Shown: positions 33,899-45,601, counted from the first letter of the stretch. The stretch: 64,000 nt of DNA from Ophiosphaerella korrae (GCA_028456385.1 JALNQF010000164.1:1-64000), one strand, 5' to 3'. Program-made: numbers and translations. Notes: generated from the letters alone by a model not told the origin.

Positions 33899-34044
33899 AG
33901 GGAATATATATAGATTACTAGCGTAGTTTAGGCTCTACTAGCTAGATATATTAACTATACCTTTTTATATAAGGATTACTAAGTAAAATACATTAGGTTA
34001 CTATTTTGTATATCTACTACCTACTATTATTACTACCTAGTAGC

Positions 34045-34541
34045 TATAATAGGTCGCCTATCGTTAACTATAGGTACCTATCTTAGGAGGGTTTAGTAGA
34101 TTACAAAGTAATAGTAAAAGCTTATATTAGGATCTATAATAACTATAAATAATAGAAGATATTTTATAACTATCTTGTATTAGCGTTCTATAGTTAAAGG
34201 ATTAAATTACTAATACTATCCTAATAATACGCATCCTACTAACTATATACTTAGGCTTCTTAGTTAGCTTTATACTTTGTATTTACTAAGATCGCGAATC
34301 GCGAATTTATTACGTACTTAGCTTCGTGCTTTATATTTACTAAGATCGCGAATTGTAAATTTATTATATACTTAGCTTTATACTTTGTATTTACTAAGAT
34401 TATAAATTATAAATCTATTACGTATCTTTATTGTAGTTAGTCTCCTAGTCTAGTTTGTTTCCCTATTAGTTGTATATGTTGTTATCCTCTATAGTAGAGC
34501 TAATTAGCTTAAATTAGTTTTCTCTTATTACAGCTGTAATA
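34045..34541 (-). repeat. Solo LTR of the E family, minus orientation
   Basis: 497 bp, the same length as the LTRs of E, in reverse orientation. Flanked by a perfect GTAGC duplication (34040-34044, 34542-34546) and with no internal sequence. It is the product of LTR-LTR recombination of a former full element, here inside the 3' part of Tc1-b. Confidence 0.9.
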
Positions 34542-34784
34542 GTAGCGCTACTTAATAGATCTAATATATTTAAGGTAGTTATTAATTCTAATTTTATTCT
34601 ACTCCTCCTTTATATATTATATTAGTTTAGCCTCTATATATAGATACTACTTCTATACTCGATATTTTAGAAGGCGCTAAACGTTCTTAATAGGGTTTAA
34701 ATCTAGTAAGTTTACTAGCTACTCTACTTTATTAATACCTATTACTATATAGGCTCTAGTAGTCTTCTAAGAGGTATAGATACT

Positions 34785-35281
34785 TATTATAGCTATAACA
34801 AGAGAAAACTAATTTAAGCTAATTAGCCCTACTATAGAAGATAACAATATATACAACCTATAAAGAAACAAACTAGACTAGAAGACTAACTACAATAGAG
34901 ACACGTAATAGATTCGCAATTCGCGATCTTAGTAAATACAAAGTATAAAGCTAAGTATATAATAAATTTATAATTCGCGATCTTAGTAAATATAAAGTAT
35001 AAAGCTAAGTATGTAATAAATTTATAATTTGCGATCTTAGTAAATATAAAGTATAAAGCTAACTAAGAAGCCTAAGTATATAGTTAGTAGGATGCGTATT
35101 ATTAGGATAGTATTAGTAATTTAATCCTTTAACTATAGAACGCTAATACAAGATAGTTACAAAATATCTTCTATTATTTATAGTTATTATAGATCCTAAT
35201 ATAAGCTTTTATTATTACCTTGTAATTTACTAAACTCTTCTAAGATAAGTACTTATAGTTAATAATAGGTAACTTATTACA
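34785..35281 (+). repeat. 5' LTR of chromovirus E
   Basis: 497 bp, partner of 41707-42203. Duplication ATACT at 34780-34784 and 42204-42208. Its upstream half holds three ~56-bp tandem units (about 34920-35075), each with GCGATCTTAGTAAATA and AAGTATAAAGCTAA. Confidence 0.9.
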
Positions 35282-35342
35282 CTTTACTAATCTAGTTATT
35301 ACAAAAAGTAAAGCGTAAGTAGCGCATAGTCTAGCTAATATA

Positions 35343-38300
35343 ATAGTAGAAAGTTTAACTAGGAAAGTAGCTAAAGCACTAATAAGTAGCTATAAATTAG
35401 ATAATATAGTATAGAAGGACATTAAGAATTATATAAACAACTTAATCTCTAAAAAAGAAGATATAAAAATAGTAATTAATACCTTAGAAACCTAGAATAA
35501 GAAACTCTAAGAATATATAAAATAGAATAAGGCGTAGATTAAAGCTATTATTAAAGGACAAAACTAAATAGAACTAATTATATAACGCCTAGAGATAAGC
35601 GCAATAAAGAAACTACTAAAAATACCTATCCTTAAGAAGTTTAATAAGATAAGAGAGAAACTAAGACCTTTTATAGCTTTAGTATAACTCTAGATAGATA
35701 TACAAGTACTATACTTTAATATAGAAGAAAAGAAGGTAATATATATTAGAATGCACCTTAAAGAAAATACAATAAGATAGTTTAAACCCTACTAGATAGA
35801 CTATACAATATATACTCTAATAACCTAAAAGGATAAAATAAGAGCTATTTTTAGAAGTTATAAATACTTTACTAGATAAATAAGAGTAGCGTTTAGAGAC
35901 ATAAACGTTACCTAACAAGCTAAAGAATAGCTAGAAAAGCTTATACAAGGTTATAGTATCCTAGAATACGTATTATAGTTTAAATAACTATCGTAAAATA
36001 TAGAATAGAATAAGTTAGCATTAATATTATAATTTAAATAAGGACTAAACTTAAAAATCTAATACAAAATAATTTATATAGAGAAACTAAGGATACTAGA
36101 AGCTCTAAAATAATAAGTAATATAGATTAACAATAATCTTTAAGAATAGAGAAAGAACAAGTATAGAGGTTATACCTAGAACTATAACAAAGGAGACCCT
36201 ATAGTCCTTAACGCTAATAAGGACAAGAAAAAAAAGAAAAATAAAAACTTTACGTACTTTAACTATAGTAAACTAGGCTACTATATAAAGAACTACTAAT
36301 TAAAGTTAAAAAAGGACGTAGTATATTACAAATATAAGAAACTAGAACACTTTGTAAAAGACTATAAAAGTAAAGATCTTAGGAAAAATAAAGAAGCTTA
36401 GTTAAAAACAACTAAAAAGAAGAAAGAAGTACTATAAGTACAAGCTAAACCTTAAGAGAAGGTAGTAGGGAGTAAAGAAGTATAATATATAATACTCTAC
36501 TAGACTTTTTGTTATAATAATAACTACTATATATATCTTTTTAGTAAATAGAGAGTAGTATAGTTCCTATAGAAATAGAGATATAGAGTAGCTATAATAA
36601 AAGAAAGAAGAATAAAAGCGTAGCTAGAAGAGATAGTATACGTAATAGACTTACTAGTAAAAGATCTAAAAAGAGAAGCACCCTTAGTACTATTAATCTA
36701 GGCTAAAGGACTAGCACTAGATAAAGAGACTACTATAGCTTCTCCTAATAAACTAAGAGGAAGTAAAAGACAAGTTAGTATAAGAGGTATAGAGTATATA
36801 TAGCTAGATATATATAGCTACAATAGCTATATAATAATAGATATAAAAGAACAAAATAAATAATAGAAGTTTATTTAGAAATACTTACTAGTTATAAGTA
36901 TAGAAGAAGTATATAAAGACTAGAAAGATTATAATCCTAAAGAAATAAAGTTTATACTATTTTAAGAATAAATAAAGTAATATATAGTAGTAGTAAGAAG
37001 AATACCTATATAAAGAGAATAGTAATACCTTATAAGAAAAACGCGATAGATAAACAAAGCCTATATAACAAGAGTACTAGTAATATACTATATCCTAATA
37101 ATAGATACACCTAGAAAAAGTAAGTACTAAGAAGGGGATAACAAAATAATAGATCTAAAACATCTAGTATATTTTAAAGTATTATAGATATTATACCTAG
37201 ATAAGAATTATATAATATATAGAAACCCTAAAGTAAATAATAATATATAGCCTATACGTAGAAGAGGCTATAACTATATAAGAGTAATTCTAGTAGAAGA
37301 TATCTAAGGATAGGAAATAATCCTAGAAGATAGATATATAGTAGTAAGACCTAGATTTAAATTATCTAAGAAATACGTCTAAAGAAAACTATAGTATAAA
37401 TACAAGTATAATAAATATCTAAAACACAAGGAATATAAACTTAAAGTAAAGCTATAGCTCTAGAAAGATAGATAATTTATAAAATTACCTAAGTAAAAAA
37501 AGCTAGAAAGTATAAGAAGCTTATATATTATAAAAATAGGTATATATTAAAGAAAGAAAATATAAGTAATAATTAATAGTAGAGCTACAAGAAACTTTAT
37601 ATCTAAGAAATTTATAGAAATACAAGGAATAAAGTATATAACAAAGAAGTACCCTTAATAATTAAGTATAATTAAAGGAAAACTATTCTAAGAACCTATT
37701 AAGTTTAAGACAGCACCCTTAATATTAAAACTAGAAAGACTAGAAATTAAGAATATAATTATAGATATAACGACAATTAATAACGAATAAGATATAATAT
37801 TAGGAATACTATAGTTACAAATAATAAACCTATATATTAACTAGAAGACAAGAAAGATTAACTACTATAGAATAGATATATTAAAAGTAAATATAAGTAC
37901 TTGCAAAGGAGAATTTCCTAAAGAATATAAGAAATAGGAAAAATAGCTTATAGAGCTAGAAGATTACCTTCTAAGATACTAACTATAAGACTTAGTAATA
38001 GACTTAAAGGAAGATAAAGACGTAAGATAGAGCCTAGTCTATAGAAAAACAAAAGAAGAATCTAAGATTAAATAAATATTTATTAAAAACGCAATTAAAA
38101 AAGGATAGATATAAGAATCTAAATCCTTAGTAGTATATAGCCTTATATTTATAGACAAGAAAAGAATAAGTAATAAAATACTCTACGTAGATTTTAGAAA
38201 AACTAACGTAATTATAAATAAAAACTAATACCCTTGTAAGGGGTCTAGGGCGAGGAGCTATTAGGGTACGCTTAGCGCTATCGACGAGCTCTACTAGGCT

Positions 38301-41090
38301 AAGTAACTAGCGCGTGCTAGCTCTGTCGGCTAGTATATTCCCCTGTATACAACTTAGTATAACCCTAAGCAAGTTCTAAGCGAGTGCAAAGAACTTTAAG
38401 CGATAATAACTAGTATATATATTGTATACTACTATAATAGCTTAACTAGCTATTAGCCCCTTTTTGTTAAGATTAGCTTAGTAGTATACTATCCTTATAA
38501 CCCTTTACTATAAATAAACAAAATATAGAATAGGCTATAAAAAGTAAAGATCTTTACAAAATTAGATATCTAGAACGCCTACTACTAGATTAGAATTAAG
38601 AAAGGAGATAAATAGAAAATAGTATTTAGAATATAGTACAAACTATATAAATACCTAGTTATACTATTTAGCTTAATAAACGCACTAGTAGTATTCTAAG
38701 AAAAAATTAATATAGTACTAAGAGAGTACTTAGATATATTTATATTTGTATACCTAGATAACATCCTTATATTCTTAGAGATAGAGTAAGAACACGTATA
38801 ACACGTATATAAAGTACTAGAAAAACTAGTAGAAAATAAATTGTTCCTTAAAATAAGAAAATACGAGTTCTATACAAAAGAAATAGACTTCCTTAGATTT
38901 ATTATTAAACTAGGAAAAATTAAGATTAACCTAGAAAAGATTAGGTTAATTAACAAATAGCTAACACTAAGAAACCTAAAGGAGGTATAATAATTCTATA
39001 GATTAGCTAACTTTTATAGAAAATTAATAGTAAGATAGTCTAAAGATATAGAACTAATAACAAGACTTATAAAAAAAGACACGCTATTTAAATAGATAAA
39101 AGAATATAACAAAGTATTTAATAAGATTAAAAAGAAGTTTATAGAAAATCTAGTTATTAGAATATATAACCTAGAATTACTAGTAATAGTAAAAATAGAT
39201 ACATCTAATTTAGTCTATAGAATAGTACTAATACAAGAAGATAAAAGAACTAAACAAGAATATTTAGTTAAATACTTCTCTAAGAAGATAAAAATAGTAG
39301 AACTTAACTACCTAATATATAATAAAGAAATACTAGTAATCTATAAAGTATTTAAGTAATAGAGAGTATATTTATAAAGAGTAAAGTATAGAATAAAGGT
39401 TTATATAGACTATAAGAATCTTATAAGATTTATAATAAATAAAGAATTATTATAATACTATACAAGATAGTAAGAGTTTCTATTAATATTTAATATAGAA
39501 ATTATATATATAAAAGGAAAGGATAACTAATTTATAAACGCCTTTAGTAGAAGACTAGACTTATAAAAAGAAGTAAGCGCTACTAGTATAGTTCTAGTTA
39601 AGAACAAAAAAGGATACTTAGTTCTAAATATACCTAAAATAGCTACAACACTTAAAAGAAAGAGTAGTAGACTTAATAAATAGATTTAAGAAGTAACGTA
39701 GAAAGTATCTAAAGAAATAAAAAACTAAAGATATAAGAAGGATTTACAAAAGCCTATAGAAGAATATATATTCTAAAGAAGATTTAAAAAGAATTTATAT
39801 AACAATTCTATAAATTACTAGTATATAAATACTAAGGTATTAATAAAATACTAGATAGACTCTTAAGAGATTACTATATCTTAAAAGTAAGATAACTAGT
39901 AATAAAAGTACTACAAGAATATATAGAATACTATAGAAATAAATACAATAGACACGTACTATATAGGATACTATAACTAGTTAAGATACTAGAATAACTA
40001 TAGAGAGTTATTACAATAGATTTTATTACAAAACTACTAAAGTCTAAAGACCTAATATTAAGAGTTAAGTATAATAGAATCTTAATAATAGTAGATAAGC
40101 TTATAAAGTACTTATACTTCTATCTATATAAAGAAAAAAGTAGGATAGAGGTTACTATATATTAGATCCTAGGAACTATAATTAGTTAATATAGACTACT
40201 AGACAAGATTATTATAAATAGAGATATACAATTTATATTAAAACTATAGGGAATAATAACAGCGTAATTAAGAATTAAATATATAATATCTATAGTATAC
40301 TACCTATAGATAGATAAATAATTAGAACGTATAAATTAAATAGTAGAACAATACTTAAGATACTACTTTAACTATAACTAGAACAATTAGGTATAACTAC
40401 TACCTATAGCACAATTAGTATATAATAGCGTAAAAAATATAGTAATAGGAGTATTACCCTTCTTTACAAACTATAGATTCGACCCTAATATATATAAAAT
40501 ACTAAGATTAGAAGTATTTTAGTCTCTAAGAGGAGAAAACTTTGCTAATAGACTTAAAAACATATATAATTAACTAAGATAGGATATAGAATTCCTATAT
40601 AATTAGATAGTAAAATACTATAACAAGAAATATAAAGAGAGACCCTAATTTAGAGAAGGAGAAAAAGTATAGTTAATATAAAAGAATATTAAGAGTAAGA
40701 GACTAAGCTTAAAACTAGACTACGTTAAGATAAGACTATATAAGATTAAAAAGAAAGTTATACTAGTTATATTTAAACTAAAGCTACTAAATAAGATAAG
40801 GATACACCTAACTTTTTATATAGCCTTACTAGAATAAGTACTATAAAAAGTAGAACTACTAGTATATAAAGTAGATATATATAGAGAATAAGAAGAATAA
40901 GAAGTTATAAAAATTCTATAGTACTAATTCTATAATAGAAGAAACTACTATCTAGTAAAATAGATAGGTATAGACAAGAAAAGACAACTATAAGAAAAAA
41001 TATAGGAACTAAAAGATAATCTTAATTACCCTAAGAAACTAGAGGACTACTAAAGTTAAAACCTTCTAGACTACCTTATAGCAAACTAAG
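35343..41090 (+). pseudogene. Chromovirus E gag-pol, RIP-inactivated and interrupted
   Basis: Gag start mutated from ATG to ATA at 35343. Two zinc knuckles near 36256-36297 and 36323-36370. Protease near 37571 again reads INSRAT. RT is interrupted at 38235-38499 by a short insertion just after a NQYP-like motif, and its YLDN box is at 38751. RNase H Asp near 39196. Integrase: IDFITK at about 40015 and INRDIQF near 40215, the catalytic Asp turned to Asn. Chromodomain about 40900-41050. More heavily RIPed than D. Confidence 0.85.
38235..38499. mobile_element. 265-bp insertion in the RT region of E (solo-LTR- or MITE-like)
   Basis: Aligning E with D shows 265 extra bases flanked by a 5-bp ACCCT duplication (38230-38234, 38500-38504). 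It starts TGTAAGG and ends CCTTATA (CCTTACA before RIP), a 7-bp terminal inverted repeat with TG...CA ends, as in a small LTR. No coding capacity. It is clearly less RIPed than surrounding E, with GC-rich patches, so it is probably younger or too short to be recognised by RIP. Confidence 0.7.
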
Positions 41091-41366
41091 AAAATTAGCA
41101 TTACTAGCGCTAAATAGAGAGGCGTTAGGAACGTCTAATATAATAGGAGCTAGAATAGCCTAAACTATATCCTTAAGGTCTATCTTAGCCTCTAAGGCAC
41201 GAGACTATTTAGATAATTTAGCGTTATTATAAGCCTTTATCTTACAAAGACGCTTAATATAAGAATAAAGATCTACTAGCTTATAAAGAGTTAGCTTACG
41301 CTTAGCTTTAGCCTCTATAAGCTATAATAATAGTATCTCTTAAGCCTAGTTAATAGCTCGCCCTAT
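41031..41366 (-). pseudogene. Antisense coiled-coil frame of chromovirus E
   Basis: Counterpart of the D antisense frame, from about 41366 down to a TAG at 41031-41033. It keeps RAINQAQE, a Lys-rich helix (EAKAKRK), KIKAYNNAKLSKQ, LEAKIDLKD and an ending GFNFSSPLVS. It diverges from D at amino-acid level but keeps length, frame and helical character. Confidence 0.5.
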
Positions 41367-41706
41367 ATAACTTAGTAGGAAGAGACTATATAGAAATTAA
41401 ACACTTACACTCTATAAGAGAAACACTAGATAGTATATATTTATATTAAATATTAGCTAGGATACACTTACTATAGTATTTACTATCCTTTAAAGATATA
41501 AGATAAGTAAGCTTTAATTAAGTATAATAGGCGCAAGAAAATATTTTAACCTTGTTACGAGTAACACAAGCAATAAAAAGAAGTTTATTATAGTTAGAAT
41601 ATAAAGATATAGAGAATAATAAAGAGTTAGAAATAAATAAGGAAACTAGACTAATAACTTTAGGCCTAGGATAGAGAAACAAGAACTTATCTAAAGAGAG
41701 GAATAG

Positions 41707-42203
41707 TATTATAGCTATAACAAGAGAAAACTAATTTAAGCTAATTAGCCTTACTATAGAGGATAACAATATATACAACTTATAAAGAAACAAACTAAAC
41801 TTAGAGACTAACTATAATAAAGATACGTAATAGATTTATAATTTGTAATCTTAGTAAATATAAAGTATAAAGCTAAGTACGTAATAAATTTGTAATTCGC
41901 GATCTTAGTAAATATAAAGTATAAAGCTAAGTATATAATAAATTTATAATTTGCGATCTTAGTAAACATAAAGTATAAAGCTAACTAAGAAGCCGAAGTA
42001 TATAGTTAGTAGGATGCGTATTATTAGGATAGTATTAGTAATTTAATCCTTTAACTATAGAACGCTAATATAAGATAGTTACAAAATATCTTCTATTATT
42101 TATAGTTATTATAGATCCTAATATAAGCTTTTGTTATTACCTTGTAATCTACTAAACCTCCCTAAGATAGGTACCTATAGTTAACGATAGGCGACCTATT
42201 ATA
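41707..42203 (+). repeat. 3' LTR of chromovirus E
   Basis: 497 bp, TATTATAGCTATAAC...CCTATTATA. Same tandem units as the 5' copy. Confidence 0.9.
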
Positions 42204-42249
42204 ATACTACTATTATCTTTAATATAGATTAGTCGCCTACCTTTATTCT

Positions 42250-42325
42250 AGTGCTTGTACTAGTACTAATACTTGCGCTAGTACTAATACTCGCGCTAGT
42301 ACTAGTACTTGTACTTACTTTTAGC
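42250..42325. repeat. Minisatellite inside Tc1-b
   Basis: Short units of ACTAGTACTTGCGCT type (multiples of 6 bp: ACTAGT, ACTAAT, ACTTGC, GCTAGT) repeat over about 70 bp. They are in frame with the transposase. Confidence 0.65.
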
Positions 42326-43155
42326 TTTAGTCCTTAGAAACTCCTATATATATAGTAGAATCTAGCGTATATATACGTTAGAATTAATAGTACCTTTAGC
42401 TAATAGCTAGTCCTTCTTAAAGTAGATTAAAGGGCCTTTTTGTCGCCTTAATATTATTACCTATACTTAGCCTAAAGAGTAGCTATAGAATTTAGGTATA
42501 CAATACTTAGGTAGGTACTTTTCCTCTACTCTTCTTGTTACCTAGACCTTACCCTAGCTAAGTACAATAGATATCTTGTTACCTTAGCTATAACTATCTT
42601 ATTACTTGTTGCTCTAGAATACGTAATCCTAGGCCTATATTAGGTAGTAATATATTTATATAGGCGTAAGAAAAGGCTTCTCTATAGCCTTTTAGTAGTA
42701 ATAGAGCTTTTTTTTAAAGGCTTTAATTAACGTATAGTAATAGACCTTAATACTAAGCTTGTTAGTAATTTCTTCGCAAGTCTTATAGTATTACTTAGTA
42801 TTCTAGGTAGTATAGCGTACAAGTAGCTTTTAAAGAGGTATATTAAGTATTAGTAGCTAACTATAAGGCTTTGTAGGCGTTAGCTAAGTCTTTAAGTAGT
42901 AAGAAATAGTAGACTAAGGAATACTAAGCTTCTCTATAACTTGTTCTTAGGATAAGCCCTTTTCTCTAAGGGTCTATATCTATACGCGTTGCTTATAGCT
43001 AAGCTAGCGTTATAGCGTTTTTAGTATCTTAAAGAAAAGGTATAAATTTAGTATATTTAGTTACTAGTAAAATTATATATAAAATAGTATTATAGATTCT
43101 TAAGCCTTCTATATATAGACCTACTCTTACTAAACGCGCTAGTAATCTATATATA

Positions 43156-44460
43156 TAAGTCCTCTATAAGTAAGACTAGTTTTTATAGGTCTCTAGCGTA
43201 GAAGCTATAGAAGCTTATTAAGCCTTTTACGTAAGCTATAATTTTCTATATAAATATAAGCTTTTTTAGAACGTAGGATATCTTAGTATAACTTATTAGT
43301 AAAATACCTAAAATACTTTACTATTACTTTACCTAAGATAAACGAGTTCGAATCTACACGCTCTACTATTAAGCTAGCTAAGAGCCTAAACAAATCTCTT
43401 AAGAGCTTAAGATCCCTATTACTACTATATAGAGCTATATTAGGGGCACTATTTTGCTAGATTAGCCTTATAGACGTAAGCCTTTAATTAATACGCCTAT
43501 AAGACGCCGCCTAATATTTTACGCTACTACTAATTGTAAGCAAAGGCTTAAGCCCTATACTAAGGTTATAGCTAAACTTAGTATCTACGTAGATCTAAGA
43601 ACTATCGCAAAAGCCTTCTATAAAGAGCGCTACTACTAACGCGTTACTACTAAAAAACCTTAGCTTAATGCTAAGTATATATAAAAATAGTTATTATTTA
43701 GTAACCTTATAGTTTCTTAAGGGGATAAGGACTAGGCGCGTATAATATAGAGTAATAAGGCTACATTTAGGTTAGGGTATAAGAAGTTCTACGTTACTTA
43801 GCGCCCTAAGAAAAAGTTCTTACCTAACTACTGTGTCCCTAAGTTTAAAGACTTTGTTAGCTTATTTATATAGGCCTGTATTAGTAGAGATAGTAGTAAG
43901 GGTCTCCTCTTAATCTAAGAGAGAGAAATATTAGGTAGCTAGAACTCTAGCTTATACTGCTAAAATGTGTAGCCTTATATTAAGAGCTTTAGGCGCGAGT
44001 ACGAGATATTTCGAGTAGGTATTAGTAACTTAGTATTTATGCAGGACAGCTCGAGCGTACATATAGCTAAAAATACTATAAGATTCCTAGAGGAGAAGGC
44101 TATATACCTGCTCTAGTGGCCCCCTAACTTACCTAATCTAAATCCTATTAAGAATCTATAGCGATTGCTTAAGAGTAGAGTGCGCAAAAGATACCCTAAG
44201 ACTAAGGAGGAGCTTAGGAGGTATATTAGGGAGGAGTGGGCGCGTATTACGCCTTAGGAAATCAGGCGATATACAGGAAATATGAACGAGCGTTGTAGGG
44301 CAGTGATTGCGGCAAGCGGAGGTCATACGCCGTATTGAGAGACATTTTTGGCGTCTTGTTTTGTATAGAAAATAGAGTACAATACATGACTACTTCTATG
44401 CGCTTCTATGGCCTCTGCGCCAGAGACCCACAAAAACCGGTCCCACTTGCAGAGGACTTG
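43156..44460 (+). mobile_element. Tc1/mariner element c
   Basis: 1,305 bp between TA dinucleotides (43154-43155, 44461-44462). The right end read inward starts CAAGTCCTCTGCAAGTGGGA and matches the RIPed left end for about 62 bp. The subterminal GTGGGTCTCTGGCGCA block resembles that of Tc1-a. RIP is strong on the left and absent from about 44250 onward, where unique DNA begins at 44463. Confidence 0.85.
43300..44338 (+). pseudogene. Tc1-c transposase (DD34E), catalytic Glu mutated
   Basis: The N-terminal half is too RIPed to place a start. From about 43990 the frame is readable: MQDSS with the catalytic Asp at codon 44045-44047, then LNPIKN, where Lys (codon 44150-44152) replaces the catalytic Glu by GAG to AAG. 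There are again 34 residues between. The C-terminus (GNMNERCRAVIAASGGHTPY, TGA at 44336-44338) is undamaged. It is inactive through stops and loss of the catalytic Glu. Confidence 0.8.
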
Positions 44461-44462
44461 TA

Positions 44463-45184
44463 GGCAGATGTGGCTGATCTGCATGACACACTGTTGAAAC
44501 GCCATCCAAGCCATCGGTTAGTTCTATCCACAACGGTTCGTTAATAGACGCCCCGATTTGTTTTGCAGAGCCATAACTCATGCTAGCATTTAGAATTGCC
44601 CAATAGGATTCTGACCTACAAACGCGGTCCCCAGGACCGTCAATGAGGCGTTTCGCTCTCGATACACCCTCTTGGGAAGATTCCCTTCTACCCATTACTG
44701 GCATTATGCAGCGTGGCGTTCTTTACACGGATATTTCCGCGGATGCGACATTTCTCATTAGAACGATCTCTTAGGGGCAGAGGTTGACCAATGAGCCTTC
44801 CAAAACCCGGCGCCAGGTGACCGTTCCCCGCATGGCGCAAGAGCGCTCAATCTATAGCGCACATGCATGCATTGTGGCAAATGTCTCCCCCCTAGTGGCG
44901 GAGTGCCAATGCTTCCGATTCGACTAAAATGTTGTGTGGCATCTGGGGGATTTTTGGCGGCTTTTACGATACAGGGCTTCTATGGATAGCGTCGGAGGGA
45001 ACGCATCATAGTAATCGCGAATGCCCGTTCTCGGTGTGAGTAGCAAGCAGTGCCACATCAGCCATCAACTAATGTATTTCTCGCGCCAGCTCAGGACCAT
45101 GATTCAACTGTTTGCAGGGCCCAGTATATGATCCCGTAAATGAGGCTTGATTCGCGCCGAAAGCGTGTTAGCGTTAGGGTTGAT
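44463..45184. other. Unique island, no gene recognised
   Basis: 722 bp of normal composition between Tc1-c and pogo copy 3. Contains C-runs (44887-44893), ATGCATGC (44862-44870) and a GCGCC-rich part, but no coding frame with recognisable content. Open frames on the minus strand overlapping its left edge (44323-44704) run into the Tc1-c TIR and are not supported. Confidence 0.5.
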
Positions 45185-45186
45185 TA

Positions 45187-45236
45187 ACGTGGTTTACAAG
45201 CGAGTTGCGCGTACAAGCGAGTTGCGCACCCCACCA
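45187..45236 (+). repeat. Best-preserved pogo TIR with doubled 16-bp repeat
   Basis: ACGTGGTTT followed by two direct copies of ACAAGCGAGTTGCGC separated by GT, then ACCCC. The same double repeat occurs in both TIRs of copies 1 and 2. Tandem sites in a TIR are typical of transposase-binding sites. Confidence 0.75.
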
Positions 45237-45267
45237 ACTTTGCGCACCCATCTTATCTCGACTCACA

Positions 45268-45444
45268 ATGGCTCAACGCTACGCTACTCAGTTAACTTCA
45301 AATGAAGCAGGTATTCAGCTTGCTATCTCATCTATTGAATTAAGTCAAATCACAAGTAATCGACGGGCAGCTAAAGTCTACGATGTTGTTGAATCAACAC
45401 TGCGTAACCGACGCGCTGGTATGACTGCCCGACGCGATTACTAG
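45268..45444 (+). pseudogene. pogo transposase N-terminus (helix-turn-helix), copy 3
   Basis: The ATG at 45268 (ACACA context, just inside the TIR) opens MAQRYATQLTSNEAG, then a psq/CENP-B-type HTH: IELSQ, RRAAKVYDV, STLRNRRAG. This is the DNA-binding domain of the family. The frame ends at a TAG (45442-45444) that is the first RIP-type stop; homology continues past it to 45601, where element A interrupts. The ATG at 45205 is in frame but lies in the TIR, so 45268 is preferred. These 58 residues are the only undamaged N-terminal pogo sequence here. Confidence 0.75.
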
Positions 45445-45601
45445 CCTAACTTAAGGAAGCTTAGCTAGCTAAAGGAAGAGGTAATAGTTAATTATATTCT
45501 TAATCTAGATTCTTGTAGTTTTACCCTAACTCTAGCTACTATACGTAAGATAGCTAATAAGCTACTTACTTAGCGTAGAGGTAGCCCTATTAGTATCTAC
45601 T

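Larger units (their letters stand above)
34785..42203 (+). mobile_element. Ty3/gypsy chromovirus E (complete, RIPed), inserted in Tc1-b
   Basis: 7,419 bp including a 265-bp secondary insertion. 497-bp LTRs, perfect ATACT duplication, purine tract AAAGAGAGGAATAG before the 3' LTR. Same gene order as D. The solo LTR at 34045 belongs to this family. Confidence 0.9.
34547..42900 (-). pseudogene. Tc1-b transposase (DD34E), in two pieces around element E
   Basis: The minus strand reads from about 42900 down to 42209, then resumes at 34784 and ends at the solo LTR near 34547. The second catalytic Asp (codon 42217-42215, in KDNSSIYTS) lies just before E. The third residue is Lys instead of Glu (codon 34688-34686, DLNPIKN), a GAG to AAG RIP change. 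Counting through with one target duplication copy gives exactly 34 residues between them. An in-frame minisatellite (42250-42325) gives a Tyr/Gln/Arg-rich block just before the catalytic Asp. The N-terminal HTH is only weakly recognisable around 42760-42700. Confidence 0.7.
33905..43153 (-). mobile_element. Tc1/mariner element b (minus strand), split by a solo LTR and chromovirus E
   Basis: Inverted ends share ATATATAGATTACTAGCG: left near 33905-33940, right near 43157-43121 (read on the minus strand). Removing the solo LTR (34045-34541) and E (34785-42203) leaves about 1.3 kb, normal for Tc1. The right end abuts the left end of Tc1-c. Exact terminal bases are approximate. Confidence 0.65.

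Noticed and set aside
34920..35075. CRISPR-like array in the LTR of E (three ~56-bp units).
   Set aside because: Contiguous degenerate tandem units with no variable spacers, duplicated in both LTRs, in a eukaryotic setting.
44323..44704. Two minus-strand open frames of 63 and 102 codons.
   Set aside because: They cross the right TIR of Tc1-c into unique DNA; no family signal.
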